Assembly (NCBI GenBank): GCA_905213155.1
Contig: CAJMHI010000003.1
Location: forward strand, 9,218-73,217
Direction of reading: 5' to 3'
DNA from: an uncultured Acidaminococcus sp.
GTDB taxonomy: Bacteria > Bacillota > Negativicutes > Acidaminococcales > Acidaminococcaceae
DNA length: 64,000 bases
The position numbers and the translations under genes are program-made. Under the pieces are notes generated by a model. That model did not search any database, had not been told where the DNA came from, and saw only the letters and a list, made by a program, of their open reading frames with translations. This document shows, one piece after another, positions 19,390 through 29,072 of this stretch. The number at the start of each line of letters is the position of its first letter. Position 1 is the first letter of the stretch.

Positions 19390-21987
19390 ATGGCAAAAGA
19401 TAAATACAGGATTTACGAAATCGCCAAAGAACTCAACCTGGATACGAAGAAGGTTTTGAACTTCCTGGCGGATCATAAGATTGCTGTGAAGGGAAATTTC
19501 AGCACGGTAGAAAAAAGCGTCCGGGATATGGTGGTAACTGGGATGAAAACCCACCAGGACAAAGTAGCGCCGGTAAAAGAAGCGGCACAGCGCCTGCAAA
19601 ATAAAGCGGCTCAAATGGTCAAGCCGGTGGTGGAGAAAGTCGCCCAGGTAAAAAGCGACGTAGCCGCAGGGAAAGCCGCTATTAAAGCGAACCATGCCCG
19701 GCAAAATAGTGCGCCCCAAACGGCGCAGCGTACCCAAAACGACCGTGCGCAGCGCAGCGATAACCGGGACGTACGGGGTGGCCGCTATCATAGTGAGCAG
19801 CGCAATGACCGCAGTGGTGGGCGCCCCAATACCAGTGGTGTGCGTCGTGACGGCGTGCGCAGTGACAACCGGGGAAACCAAAACCGGGACGGCAGAAACG
19901 ACCGGGGGAACCGCCCGCAAACCGGAGAAAGAAACCGGAATGCTTCCGGGAACCGTTTTAACCATAACGATAGAAACGGCAGCGGCGGACAAAATCGCAA
20001 TAACGGCGGCCGGAAATCTTCTGGTAACCGTAATGGCTCGTCGGCACCTGTGGGGATGAACAGCACCCATGCCGGGAAAGACCAGGGGCGGCGGAACAAC
20101 CGGAACGAGAAAAAAGAAAAGATCAAGGGATCCTATGCTTCCAGGGACAGCCGTCCCATGCACAGTGCCGGCCATGATATGAAGCATCGGCACAATACTG
20201 GTGCCAAAAATACGGCCCAGGCACCGAAGAAAGTGGAAGCCGTGCATCCCGCCAGCGTAGAAGTGGGCGAAAGCATCAGCGTAAAAGATTTCGCCAAACT
20301 TTTGGGCCGGGAAGCCACGGAACTGATTAAAAAGCTCTTCATGCTGGGCAAGATGGTGACCATCAACCAGGAGATTGACCATGATACCGCCACTTTGGTG
20401 GGGATGGAATTTAACTGCGAAGTCAAAGAACCGCCTCCTGAGGTAGATCCTACAGAAGTACCGGAAGTGGAAGATGATCCCAAGCTGCGGGTTCCGCGGC
20501 CTCCTGTGGTGACCGTTATGGGACACGTAGACCATGGTAAAACCTCTCTGCTGGATGCCATCCGTAAAACCAACGTGACCGCACGGGAAGCGGGCGGTAT
20601 TACCCAGCATATCGGTGCCTATCGTGTCATTTGCCAGGGCAAGCCCATTGTTTTCCTGGATACGCCGGGCCACGAAGCCTTTACGGCCATGCGGGCTCGG
20701 GGTGCGCAGGTGACGGATATTGCGGTACTTGTTGTGGCAGCTGATGACGGGGTTATGCCCCAGACCATTGAAGCCATTAACCATGCCAAAGCCGCCAAGG
20801 TCCCCATTATCGTTGCCATTAATAAAATCGATAAAGAAGGGGCTAACCCGGATTTCGTAATGCAGCAGCTGTCCGAACAGGGGCTGATTCCTGAAGCCTG
20901 GGGCGGCGATACCATTATGGTGCCGGTTTCCGCCCGGCAAAAGAACGGGATTTCCGATTTGCTGGAAATGATCCTTTTGGTAGCGGATATGCTGGAACTA
21001 AAAGCCAACCCCAATTTGCCTGCCCATGGCACGATCATTGAAGCCAAGCTGGATAAAGGCAGAGGCCCTGTGGCTACCATTCTGATTGACAGAGGGACGC
21101 TGCATATTGGTGATTCCATCCTGGCCGGGACAACCTACGGCAAAGTCCGTGCAATGGTGAACGATCGGGGCGAGAAAGTGAAAAAAGCGCTGCCTTCTAC
21201 CCCTGTGGAAGTACTGGGCTTTAACGATGTACCGGCAGCCGGCGATATTATGGACGCCTGCGAAGAACACATTGCCCGCAGCGTAGCAGAAAAACGGCAG
21301 GGCAAACAAAAACTGGAAGAACAAAAGAGTGCCAAGGTCTCTCTGGATGATATTTACAGCCGGATCAAAGAAGGGGAATTAAAAGACCTGAATATCGTGG
21401 TCAAAGCGGACGTGCAGGGCACCATTCAGGCCCTGGAGCAGAGCTTAACCCGGATTAAGAATGACGAAGTAAAAGTCGTGATTGTGCACTCCGGCGTAGG
21501 CGCCATCAACGAAAGCGACGTCATGCTGGCCTCTGCTTCCAATGCGCTGATTATCGGGTTTAACGTACGTCCGGATGGCAACGCCCGGAAAGTAGCGGAG
21601 CAGGAAAAAGTGGATATTCGCACCTATCGCGTTATCTACGATGCATTAAACGACGTGGAAGCTGCCATTAAGGGTATGCTGGCGCCGAAATTCAAAGAAA
21701 ATATTATCGGCCATGTGGAAATCCGCAAGGTGATTCCGATTAATAAAATGCTTATCGCCGGCGCTTATGTAAAAGACGGAAAGATTAACCGCTCTGCCAA
21801 GATCCGCCTGGTGCGGGACGGCATTGTGGTGCATGAAGGGGAACTGGATTCCCTGCGCCGCTTTAAGGACGATGTAAAAGAAGTAGCGGCAAACTATGAG
21901 TGCGGCCTGACCCTGAAAGATTACCGGGACATCAAGGAAGGAGACCAACTGGAAGTCTACGAAATGCAGGAGATTGCCCCGGAATAA
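19390..21987 (+). CDS. infB: Translation initiation factor IF-2
   Basis: 865 residues. An IF2_N module (residues 4-50) is followed by a long Asn/Arg/Gly/Asp-rich low-complexity region (about 110-250), a second IF2_N-like helix bundle (about 295-345), and the G domain from residue 378 ([21 protein letters not shown]). C-terminal domains that bind fMet-tRNA follow. It recruits initiator tRNA and joins subunits. ATG 19390 is preferred over GTG 19384, which is nearly fused to the GGAGGT site (19378-19383). The Arg-rich linker gives a long open frame on the other strand that is not a gene. Confidence 0.97.
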   Translation: MAKDKYRIYEIAKELNLDTKKVLNFLADHKIAVKGNFSTVEKSVRDMVVTGMKTHQDKVAPVKEAAQRLQNKAAQMVKPVVEKVAQVKSDVAAGKAAIKANHARQNSAPQTAQRTQNDRAQRSDNRDVRGGRYHSEQRNDRSGGRPNTSGVRRDGVRSDNRGNQNRDGRNDRGNRPQTGERNRNASGNRFNHNDRNGSGGQNRNNGGRKSSGNRNGSSAPVGMNSTHAGKDQGRRNNRNEKKEKIKGSYASRDSRPMHSAGHDMKHRHNTGAKNTAQAPKKVEAVHPASVEVGESISVKDFAKLLGREATELIKKLFMLGKMVTINQEIDHDTATLVGMEFNCEVKEPPPEVDPTEVPEVEDDPKLRVPRPPVVTVMGHVDHGKTSLLDAIRKTNVTAREAGGITQHIGAYRVICQGKPIVFLDTPGHEAFTAMRARGAQVTDIAVLVVAADDGVMPQTIEAINHAKAAKVPIIVAINKIDKEGANPDFVMQQLSEQGLIPEAWGGDTIMVPVSARQKNGISDLLEMILLVADMLELKANPNLPAHGTIIEAKLDKGRGPVATILIDRGTLHIGDSILAGTTYGKVRAMVNDRGEKVKKALPSTPVEVLGFNDVPAAGDIMDACEEHIARSVAEKRQGKQKLEEQKSAKVSLDDIYSRIKEGELKDLNIVVKADVQGTIQALEQSLTRIKNDEVKVVIVHSGVGAINESDVMLASASNALIIGFNVRPDGNARKVAEQEKVDIRTYRVIYDALNDVEAAIKGMLAPKFKENIIGHVEIRKVIPINKMLIAGAYVKDGKINRSAKIRLVRDGIVVHEGELDSLRRFKDDVKEVAANYECGLTLKDYRDIKEGDQLEVYEMQEIAPE

Positions 21988-21999
21988 GGAGGACGGACG

Positions 22000-22383
22000 A
22001 TGTCGAAACTGCGTGCTGAAAAATTGCAGGCACTGATTAAGCAGGAGTTAAGCACCATGCTGCTCCGGGATGTAAAAGATCCGCGGGTTAAATTTGTTAC
22101 CATTACCAGTGTGGAAGTCAGTAACGATTTAAGCTATGCCAAGGTCTATGTGAGCCTCTTTGGCAGCAATGAACAACAGGATCTGGCATGGCAGGGCTTG
22201 CAGCGTGGCATAGGATTCTTCCGGACGGAAATCGCAAAACGCATCAATTTGCGGGTTGCCCCCATCCTTAGTTTCCATAAAGACACCTCTATGGAGTACA
22301 GTGCTCATATTGAATCCATCCTTGACGAACTAAAAAAGGATGAAGCGCAGAAAAAAGAGCAAAAGGAAGCACAACATGAGTAA
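22000..22383 (+). CDS. rbfA: Ribosome-binding factor A
   Basis: 127 residues with the KH-like fold pattern of RbfA: LKAEKLQ-type opening helix, DPRVKFVTITSVEVSNDLSYAKVYVS, and the C-terminal RVAPILSFHKDTSMEYSAHIESIL. The tail is Lys/Glu-rich. It acts in late 30S assembly and cold adaptation. GGAGG precedes the ATG. It overlaps the next gene by 8 bp. Confidence 0.96.
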   Translation: MSKLRAEKLQALIKQELSTMLLRDVKDPRVKFVTITSVEVSNDLSYAKVYVSLFGSNEQQDLAWQGLQRGIGFFRTEIAKRINLRVAPILSFHKDTSMEYSAHIESILDELKKDEAQKKEQKEAQHE

Positions 22384-23335
22384 GCAGGTGGACGAAAAGG
22401 AAGCCTGGGAATTGATGCAGCGGGCCCGTCACATTGTGCTAGTAAGTCATATCGGGCCTGACGGGGATACCCTTGGCAGTACCTTGGGGCTATATCATGC
22501 CTTGCGGCACACCGGCAAGGAGGTTACCTGCCTGGTGGATGACACGCTGCCGGCGGCGTACCATTTTTTGCCGGGCATTTCCGCCTATAAACATCCCATA
22601 GAGGGAGAGAAACTCCCCTGCGATCTGCTTGTGGTGGTAGATGCCAGCAGTGAGGACCGCATGGGAAAGTGCCGGGAGGTGTTGGAAGACGCCCCGGTGC
22701 TGAACATCGATCACCATATATCCAATACGCATTTTGCGGACTATCTCCTGCTGGATGCCAAAGCGGCTGCGGTAGGGGAGATCATGGTGCGGCTTTTGCA
22801 GAAAAATCATGTGCCCCTTGATGAGGAGATTGCCACCTGTCTGTATACGGCCATCGTGACCGACTGCGGGTACTTTAAGTATGCCAATACGACCCCTGAC
22901 TGTATGCGGGCTGCAGCTGACTTGCTGGCCTGTGGAATCCAGCCGGACAGTATTTCTGATCTTTTGGAGATGAAAGCCAGAAATTCCGTGGAGCTACTAG
23001 CGAAAGTGCTGCCCAGTCTGACCTTCTATGCCGAGGGTAAAATCGCCACGCTGGAAGTGCCGCACGCACTGTATGACAAGAATATTTCTACAGAAAGCTT
23101 TATCTATCAGCCCCGGTATATAGAAGGGGTGGATGTCGCCATTTTGTTTAAGGAAGTGGAACCGAAAGCGACCCGGGTGAGCATGCGCAGCAAGAGGGTG
23201 GATGTAAGCCAGGTCGCCCTGCAATTTCATGGCGGCGGGCACGCCAAGGCGGCGGGCTGCACGATTGGGGCTCCTCTTGCGGAGGCAAAACAGCAGCTGC
23301 TCCAGGCTGTTATCGCGGCCATGGAGACGATCTGA
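22376..23335 (+). CDS. nrnA: DHH-family phosphoesterase NrnA (nanoRNase / pAp phosphatase)
   Basis: 319 residues with the DHH domain (GPDGDTLGS, VVDASSEDR, DHH at about residue 112) and the DHHA1 domain with GGGHAKAAG at about residue 285. NrnA degrades 2-5 nt RNA fragments and dephosphorylates 3'-phosphoadenosine 5'-phosphate. The ATG at 22376 is chosen over 22340 because it follows AAAGGAAG and gives the family start. It overlaps rbfA by 8 bp, and its stop shares a base with the truB start. Confidence 0.93.
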   Translation: MSKQVDEKEAWELMQRARHIVLVSHIGPDGDTLGSTLGLYHALRHTGKEVTCLVDDTLPAAYHFLPGISAYKHPIEGEKLPCDLLVVVDASSEDRMGKCREVLEDAPVLNIDHHISNTHFADYLLLDAKAAAVGEIMVRLLQKNHVPLDEEIATCLYTAIVTDCGYFKYANTTPDCMRAAADLLACGIQPDSISDLLEMKARNSVELLAKVLPSLTFYAEGKIATLEVPHALYDKNISTESFIYQPRYIEGVDVAILFKEVEPKATRVSMRSKRVDVSQVALQFHGGGHAKAAGCTIGAPLAEAKQQLLQAVIAAMETI

Positions 23336-24246
23336 TGGATGGCATCTTCAATGTATTAAAACCACCGGGCATGACCAGTCATGACGTGGTGGGGGCACTG
23401 CGTAAGATCCTCCAGATGAAAAAAATCGGTCACGCAGGAACACTGGATCCTATGGCAGCTGGAGTATTGCCCGTTTTTACCGGGAATGCCACCCGGTTTT
23501 TGGAATACGCAGCTCATCATGAAAAATCCTATCGGGCCGAACTGACCTTTGGCTGTCGAACCGATACCGGGGATACGGAGGGAAAGGTCATCGCCAAAAG
23601 TCCGGTGCATACCTTGCCCCTTTCTCAGGTACAGGCGGCACTGGATACGTTCGTAGGGCATACTACGCAGGTCCCGCCCATGTATTCTGCCATCAGTGTA
23701 AACGGGAAAAAACTATATAAATTAGCCCGCCAGGGTATTGAAATTGCCCGTCCGGCTAGGCCCATTTTTATCCCTGCGCTGACCATCGTGGACTATACAG
23801 GCGCGCAGCTGGTGTTTGATGTAACCTGTTCCAAGGGAACGTTCATCCGTACGCTGTGTGAAGATATCGCACGGAAGCTAAACATGGAAGGAACTATGAG
23901 CTTTTTGCTGCGCCGGAGAGCGGGGGCTTTCACGCTGGAAAATGCCCATCTGCTGGAAGAAATTGCAGCAGATCCTGCGGGGTGCTGTCTTTCCCTGGAT
24001 TTGGTATTGGAACAGTTTCCTGTGATCAAAGTCAATACGCTGCAGGGGCGGCGGATTGCCCAGGGCGTAGCTACTACAGTTCCTGGAGTAGCAGTCAGCG
24101 ATGGGACGCTATACCAGATCCGCACCTGGGACGGGGTGCTTTTGGGGCTGGCCATCGGCAAAGAGGGGCGGCTCCGCGCCCATAAAATTATCCGGGTACC
24201 GGAAAAGCAAGATGAGGAATGGAATGAAACTGATCAAAACGCTTGA
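23335..24246 (+). CDS. truB: tRNA pseudouridine-55 synthase TruB
   Basis: 303 residues. Catalytic Asp38 lies in GHAGTLDPMAAGVLP. The family opening DGIFNVLKPPGMTSHDVV and the RNA-binding segment TCSKGTFIRTLCEDIA are present, and the C-terminal region is PUA-like. It modifies U55 in the T-loop of tRNAs. The ATG overlaps the nrnA stop by 1 base. The 3' end overlaps the ribF start by 23 bp. Confidence 0.96.
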   Translation: MDGIFNVLKPPGMTSHDVVGALRKILQMKKIGHAGTLDPMAAGVLPVFTGNATRFLEYAAHHEKSYRAELTFGCRTDTGDTEGKVIAKSPVHTLPLSQVQAALDTFVGHTTQVPPMYSAISVNGKKLYKLARQGIEIARPARPIFIPALTIVDYTGAQLVFDVTCSKGTFIRTLCEDIARKLNMEGTMSFLLRRRAGAFTLENAHLLEEIAADPAGCCLSLDLVLEQFPVIKVNTLQGRRIAQGVATTVPGVAVSDGTLYQIRTWDGVLLGLAIGKEGRLRAHKIIRVPEKQDEEWNETDQNA

Positions 24247-25153
24247 AGAACTAAAAAATGCAAATCTGCAGCCTTCAGCGGCGGCTCTGGGGACCTTTGA
24301 CGGCATTCACCTGGGGCATCAGGACGTGATCGGTACCACGCGGAAGTATGCAAAGCAGCATCATCTGCAGCTCATGGTATTTACGTTCAGCAACCATCCC
24401 TTAGCCTTCTTGAAGCCGGAAAAAGCCCCGATGCGTCTCATGGATAATGAAGAAAAAATCAGGATGATGGTAGACCTGGGCGTGGATATCCTGGTGAATC
24501 TTCCCTTTACCCAGGAATTTTCGCAAATCCCTGCGGAAGATTTTCTCACGCTTTTGGTACAAAGCGGTGTCAAGGCCGTGGGGATTGGGGATAATTACAG
24601 CTTTGGTGCCGGTGGAAAAGGTAACCTCCATCTGCTTAAAAAAGAGCACAGCCGCTTTGGGCTGGCTGTTCTGGCCCGTCCCCTCCTAAAGGTGGAGGGC
24701 AAGGTGGTCTCCAGCAGCAATATCCGCCAACTGATCAAAGAGGGAAAGATGGCCCTAGCGGGAAAAATGCTGGGTCGGCCTTATGCGATCCGGGGTACCG
24801 TGGTCAAAGGAGACCAGAGAGGGCGGCTTTTGGGATTTCCTACCGCCAATCTTCGTATCCTGGGGCGCAATATTGCGTTACCGCCTTTTGGCGTTTATGC
24901 AGGGAAGGTCCGAGTGGAACAAGACGTCTATGCTGCAATGATCAATATCGGCGACAACCCGACGTTCCTCCAACAGGAAACCCGGCTGGAAGCCCATCTC
25001 CTTGCCTTCACAGGGGATCTTTATGGGAAATCCATTCAGGTAGAGCTCTGGGATTATGTGCGCGGCGAAAAAAAGTTTGCGTCTCCCAAAGAGCTTGTTG
25101 CCCAGCTTACGGCAGATCAGGAAAAAGTTCAGGAAATCCTGAAAAACAAATAA
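24224..25153 (+). CDS. ribF: Bifunctional riboflavin kinase / FAD synthetase RibF
   Basis: 310 residues. The N-terminal FMN adenylyltransferase domain has ALGTFDGIHLGHQ and VSSSNIRQLIKEG; the C-terminal riboflavin kinase domain (about 185-308) has GDQRGRLLGFPTANL and INIGDNPTF. It makes FMN then FAD from riboflavin. ATG 24224 follows GAGGA (24214-24218) by 5 nt; more upstream in-frame starts lie deep in truB. Last gene of the operon; the rpsO that often follows ribF in Firmicutes is absent. Confidence 0.95.
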   Translation: MKLIKTLEELKNANLQPSAAALGTFDGIHLGHQDVIGTTRKYAKQHHLQLMVFTFSNHPLAFLKPEKAPMRLMDNEEKIRMMVDLGVDILVNLPFTQEFSQIPAEDFLTLLVQSGVKAVGIGDNYSFGAGGKGNLHLLKKEHSRFGLAVLARPLLKVEGKVVSSSNIRQLIKEGKMALAGKMLGRPYAIRGTVVKGDQRGRLLGFPTANLRILGRNIALPPFGVYAGKVRVEQDVYAAMINIGDNPTFLQQETRLEAHLLAFTGDLYGKSIQVELWDYVRGEKKFASPKELVAQLTADQEKVQEILKNK

Positions 25154-25163
25154 TGTGAGAATA

Positions 25164-25200
25164 AGAAAGAGCCAGGCATGCTGCCTGGCTCTTTCTGTTT
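25164..25200. terminator. Bidirectional terminator between ribF and mscS
   Basis: Perfect 15-bp stem AGAAAGAGCCAGGCA / TGCCTGGCTCTTTCT (25164-25178, 25182-25196), 3-nt loop, TGTTTTC after the right arm. It sits between convergent genes and can serve both. Confidence 0.92.
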
Positions 25201-25208
25201 TCGGGTTA

Positions 25209-26267
25209 TTATTCTTTTCCAGCGGGCGTTTTTTCCACATAGACGCTGGTGCTGGGAAATGCAGCGCTTGTTCCCACTTCTTCCAGAATGCGCATCAATT
25301 CCAGATTGATGGCTTCTTTGGCTTTCATATATTCATTATAGGAGGTGTGGCGGCAGTAACAGATGATGGTGATATTCAGACTGCTGTCTGCCATTTCAGA
25401 AAAGGCTACACTGATATCTTTGGCAATGATGTCGGGATTCTGCCGGAGGAAGTTAGTGATTTTCTTTACCAGCTCCTGCATTTGCTGCCTGGTCGTGCTG
25501 TAGGTGACGCCTAAGGTGATTTCCAGCCTCCGCCGATCCCGGTTGGTGAAGTTTTGAATAGGGGTATTTACGATAATGGAATTGGGGATATACACCAGGC
25601 TCTGGGTGAACGTCCGCACATTGGTCGATCGGAAAGAAATGGATTCTACCACGCCTTCCACATCGTTACAAATAATCCAGTCTCCGATCCGGAAGGGTTG
25701 GTCTGCCAAAATAACCAAACAGGCAAAAAAGTTGGAGAGGGAATCTTTGGCTGCCAGGGATACAGCCAGACCGCCAATGGAAAGCCCGGCAATGAACCCG
25801 GCAATATTGACACCCCAGGTGCTGAGTACCGAAGCAATGGCCAAAAAAATAATCAACCCACGGAAAAATGTGGATAACAGGCTGCTGATCGCCGGGTCAA
25901 TGGCCTTTTTTCTGCGGCTGAAAAAGTAGTGGAATAAATAATTGGTACTGGAAAAGCAGTTATACAAAATCCAGTACACGGCAATAAGGTAAAAGGAAGA
26001 ACATAAATTCTGGACGAGAGCAAGACCCGCATAGCCGCTGTAGGGAGAAGAATAGAGAAATCCATACAGGCCGCTGGTGGCGATCAGCAGCCGGCCAGGA
26101 CGATAGATTGCTGCCGCTATGCTTTCATCCACGTCAAAGGGCAGTTTGTCCAGGAGAAAGCGTATAAGTTTTACGCTCACTACCCGAAACCCGTAATAGA
26201 AAAATATGGTAATGGCAAGCACGATAAGCGCCGGCAGCCAGTTCAAGAAATACTGGTATAAAGTCAT
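25209..26267 (-). CDS. Mechanosensitive ion channel, MscS family
   Basis: 352 residues. Four to five hydrophobic segments precede the MscS core: pore helix GLSIGGLAVSLAAKDSLSN, then the beta domain (FRIGDWI, GVVESISFRSTNVRTF, VYIPNSIIVNTPIQNF). The C-terminal alpha/beta vestibule ends at about residue 345. It releases solutes on hypo-osmotic shock. The start at 26267 follows GGAGG on the minus strand. Convergent with ribF. MscS proper is shorter (286 residues), so this is a YnaI/YbdG-like member with extra N-terminal helices. Confidence 0.92.
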   Translation of the reverse strand: MTLYQYFLNWLPALIVLAITIFFYYGFRVVSVKLIRFLLDKLPFDVDESIAAAIYRPGRLLIATSGLYGFLYSSPYSGYAGLALVQNLCSSFYLIAVYWILYNCFSSTNYLFHYFFSRRKKAIDPAISSLLSTFFRGLIIFLAIASVLSTWGVNIAGFIAGLSIGGLAVSLAAKDSLSNFFACLVILADQPFRIGDWIICNDVEGVVESISFRSTNVRTFTQSLVYIPNSIIVNTPIQNFTNRDRRRLEITLGVTYSTTRQQMQELVKKITNFLRQNPDIIAKDISVAFSEMADSSLNITIICYCRHTSYNEYMKAKEAINLELMRILEEVGTSAAFPSTSVYVEKTPAGKE

Positions 26268-26397
26268 AAAAGCCTCCCTGAGCAGAAAGTTTACTTAGAT
26301 TGTACCATGTAGCAAGACAGGAAGAAAGAGCAGGACCGATAAATATGGTATAATATTTCAAATGATGCAGCGAGTGCTGCCGATGAGGGGGGGAACG

Positions 26398-27630
26398 ATG
26401 ATGGATTTACGAAAAGATGCAGAAACCATTATGCAGGCTGCCATTCAGGCTACGCAGCCGGATGCAGCCGTGGCCAAAGCCTTGAAAGATAAAACGTTCG
26501 GCAAGGGGAAAATCATTCTGGTGGCGATCGGAAAAGCTGCCTGGCAGATGGCTAAAACCGCCAACGATATTCTAAAAGAAAAAATTGACGCGGGTATTGT
26601 TATCACTAAATATGGCCATAAAAAAGGAGATTTGCCGCCTTTGGAAATCTGGGAAGCGGGGCATCCGGTACCGGATCAAAATTCGCTGGACGCTACCCAA
26701 CGGGCCATTGACCTGGTCAGCAATCTGACAAAAGAAGATACGGTTTTATTTCTTATCAGCGGCGGCGGAAGTGCGCTTTTTGAAAAGCCCCTGATTCCCC
26801 TAAAGGAATTGCAGGATATTACCAGCGATCTTTTGGGCAGTGGGGCCGATATTGTCTCCATGAATATAGTACGCAAGCGCCTTTCTGCTGTAAAAGGCGG
26901 CAAATTTGCTCAGCTCTGTGCTCCGGCCAGCGTCTATGCCATTATCCTCAGCGATATTATTGGGGATCCCTTGGATATGATTGCTTCCGGCCCGGCCTAT
27001 CCTGATAGTTCTACCTGTGCCGACGTGGAAAAAATTATCAGGAAATATAAAATCATGCTGCCAGAAGATGGACAAGAGGCCCTTAAAGTAGAAACGCCTA
27101 AAAAACTGGACAATGTGGAAACGGTGATCACAGGGAGCGTCACCGAGCTGGCGGCAGCCGGTAAAAAAGCGGCAGAAGCCTTGGGGTATACGACTACGCT
27201 GCTTACCACCAGTCTCACCTGTGAGGCCCGGGAAGCAGGGAGCTTTTTGGCAGCCATCGGGCGGGAATATGCACACGCCGGGAAGAAGCTGGCCTTTTTG
27301 GCAGGGGGCGAAACTGTGGTGCGCCTTGTGGGACACGGCAAAGGCGGACGCAACCAGGAAATTGCCCTGGCTGCGGCTGAAGGGATTGCAGGACTTTCTA
27401 ATGTGGCGGTATTTTCCTTTGGTAGCGACGGGACGGACGGCCCTACCGATGCTGCAGGAGGATACGCTGACGGGACGACCCAAAAACAATTGGCGGCAAG
27501 TGGGATTTCCATCAGTTCTGTTTTGGAAGAAAATGATGCCTACCACGCCTTGGAAAAAATGCAGGGCCTTTTGGTGACGGGTGCGACAGGGACCAATGTA
27601 AACGACCTGAGTGTTTTACTGATTGGGTAA
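26398..27630 (+). CDS. Glycerate 2-kinase (MOFRL / DUF4147 family)
   Basis: 410 residues. The N-terminal DUF4147 domain contains VAIGKAAWQMA and LFLISGGGSALFEKP; the C-terminal MOFRL domain contains LAGGETVVRLVGHGKGGRNQEIALA and FGSDGTDGPTDAAGG. This class phosphorylates D-glycerate to 2-phosphoglycerate and was earlier annotated as hydroxypyruvate reductase. The ATG at 26398 (or the next codon, 26401) follows AGGGGGGG. A TATAAT stands at 26349-26354. It stands alone here. Confidence 0.9.
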   Translation: MMDLRKDAETIMQAAIQATQPDAAVAKALKDKTFGKGKIILVAIGKAAWQMAKTANDILKEKIDAGIVITKYGHKKGDLPPLEIWEAGHPVPDQNSLDATQRAIDLVSNLTKEDTVLFLISGGGSALFEKPLIPLKELQDITSDLLGSGADIVSMNIVRKRLSAVKGGKFAQLCAPASVYAIILSDIIGDPLDMIASGPAYPDSSTCADVEKIIRKYKIMLPEDGQEALKVETPKKLDNVETVITGSVTELAAAGKKAAEALGYTTTLLTTSLTCEAREAGSFLAAIGREYAHAGKKLAFLAGGETVVRLVGHGKGGRNQEIALAAAEGIAGLSNVAVFSFGSDGTDGPTDAAGGYADGTTQKQLAASGISISSVLEENDAYHALEKMQGLLVTGATGTNVNDLSVLLIG

Positions 27631-27656
27631 ACAGCTGTTACATAAACGATTAAGTA

Positions 27657-27705
27657 AAATATTTATTATTAAATATTTGCTAAATTAAAGAAAACAGTGT
27701 ATGAT
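27657..27705 (+). promoter_or_regulatory. Promoter with duplicated AAATATTT octamer, ahead of the M20/DUF3100 operon
   Basis: TTGCTA (27677-27682), 17-bp spacer, TATGAT (27700-27705). The palindromic octamer AAATATTT occurs at 27657-27664 and 27671-27678, and the second copy runs into the -35 hexamer. The repeated octamer could be an operator. Confidence 0.55.
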
Positions 27706-27734
27706 AATTGCATACAAAAATTTAGGAAGGGAAG

Positions 27735-29072
27735 TTGCTTATTACGGACAAGAATGCATGCAAGCAAAAAGTTTTTTCCTGTATTGATGCAGCGGAACGT
27801 GAGCTGCGGGAGTATGCTGCCAGTGTGGCAGCCGAACCAGAATACGGATTCCGTGAATTTAAAACCTCGGACAAACTGGCGGCCCAGTTTGATAAACTGG
27901 GGATTCCCTATAAACGGGGTATGGCGATCACCGCTGTGAAAGGCATGCTAAAAGGTGGACATCCCGGTCCTACCATTGCCATTTTAGGGGAGCTGGATGC
28001 TATCGGGTGCCCGGAACATCCTGATGCCAATCCGGACACGGGCGCTGTCCATGCCTGCGGACATCATATGCAGCAGTCCGCCATGCTTTCTGCGGCCTAT
28101 GGACTGGCCCGCAGCGGCGTAATGAAGGACTTATGGGGCAATGTGGTATTCTTTGGGGTACCGGCAGAAGAATATATTCAGCTGGCCTACCGGCAAAAAC
28201 TACGGAAAGAAGGAAAACTCCATTATCTTTGCGGCAAAGGAGAACTGATTTACGAGGGCGAATTTGATGACATCGATATGTCCATGATGATCCACTCCCA
28301 GAAAAATTCACCGACGCCGCTTGTGGCCGTAGGCACTTCCAGCAATGGGTTTATCGCCAAAACCATTCAGTATGTGGGAAAAAGCGCCCATGCAGCAGAT
28401 GCACCGGACCAGGGTATTAACGCACTGAATGCTGCTATGCTGGGGCTTTTGGGGATCAACTGTTTGCGGGAGACCTTTAAAGAAGCCGATACGGTGCGGG
28501 TACACCCCATTATCACCAAGGGCGGGGATCTGGTTAACAATGTACCGGATGATGTGCGCATTGAAACCTATGTCCGTGGCAAAACCATGGAAGCCATTAA
28601 TAAAACCAACGCAAAGGTGGACAATGCCTTGCGGGCGGGTGGCCTTGCCATCGGCGCCAAAGTGCACATCAATACGCTGCCTGGGGAACTGCCCCTTGTC
28701 TGTAATGCAGCTTTGAATGATTTGTTCGTAGCCAATGCCAAGGACGCATTCCCCGGTGTAGAAGTCGTAGATACAGGGCATTTCAGCGCTTCTACGGATA
28801 TGGGGGATGTATCCCATCTGATGCCGGCGATTCATCCTTTTGTCGGCGGTGTGGACGGGTTGCTCCATGGATCCAATTTTAAAGTCGTGGATTTTAAATC
28901 TGCTGCCATGCTTCCTGGAAAAGCCTTTGCGGGGATGATTGTAGATCTTTTAAGCGACGGAGCCGAAAAGAGCAAAGCCATTCTCAAAGACTATAAGCCA
29001 GTGCTGACGAAAGAACAATATATTGCACAAATGGACAGCTATCTGAAAGAAGAAGGGGAGGAAGAAGCATGA
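27735..29072 (+). CDS. M20-family metal-dependent amidohydrolase
   Basis: 445 residues, peptidase M20 fold, amidohydrolase/AbgA-AbgB branch. Metal-site motifs visible: ILGELDAIG, HACGHHMQQSA, GVPAEEY with the catalytic Glu, and the dimerisation segment VGKSAHAADAPDQG. Members cleave amide bonds in N-acyl amino acids, aminobenzoyl-glutamate or related dipeptides. TTG 27735 is the apparent start, after AGGAAGG; no ATG lies near it. It overlaps the next membrane protein by 4 bp (ATGA), which suggests that the substrate or product is moved by that pair. Confidence 0.85.
   Translation: MLITDKNACKQKVFSCIDAAERELREYAASVAAEPEYGFREFKTSDKLAAQFDKLGIPYKRGMAITAVKGMLKGGHPGPTIAILGELDAIGCPEHPDANPDTGAVHACGHHMQQSAMLSAAYGLARSGVMKDLWGNVVFFGVPAEEYIQLAYRQKLRKEGKLHYLCGKGELIYEGEFDDIDMSMMIHSQKNSPTPLVAVGTSSNGFIAKTIQYVGKSAHAADAPDQGINALNAAMLGLLGINCLRETFKEADTVRVHPIITKGGDLVNNVPDDVRIETYVRGKTMEAINKTNAKVDNALRAGGLAIGAKVHINTLPGELPLVCNAALNDLFVANAKDAFPGVEVVDTGHFSASTDMGDVSHLMPAIHPFVGGVDGLLHGSNFKVVDFKSAAMLPGKAFAGMIVDLLSDGAEKSKAILKDYKPVLTKEQYIAQMDSYLKEEGEEEA

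Noticed and set aside
19339..20940. 533-codon open frame on the minus strand opposite infB
   Set aside because: It mirrors the low-complexity Arg/Gly-rich and GTPase-coding region of infB, has no ribosome site and no family resemblance.
25155..25514. 119-codon plus-strand frame after ribF
   Set aside because: It starts within the ribF/mscS terminator and runs antisense to mscS.
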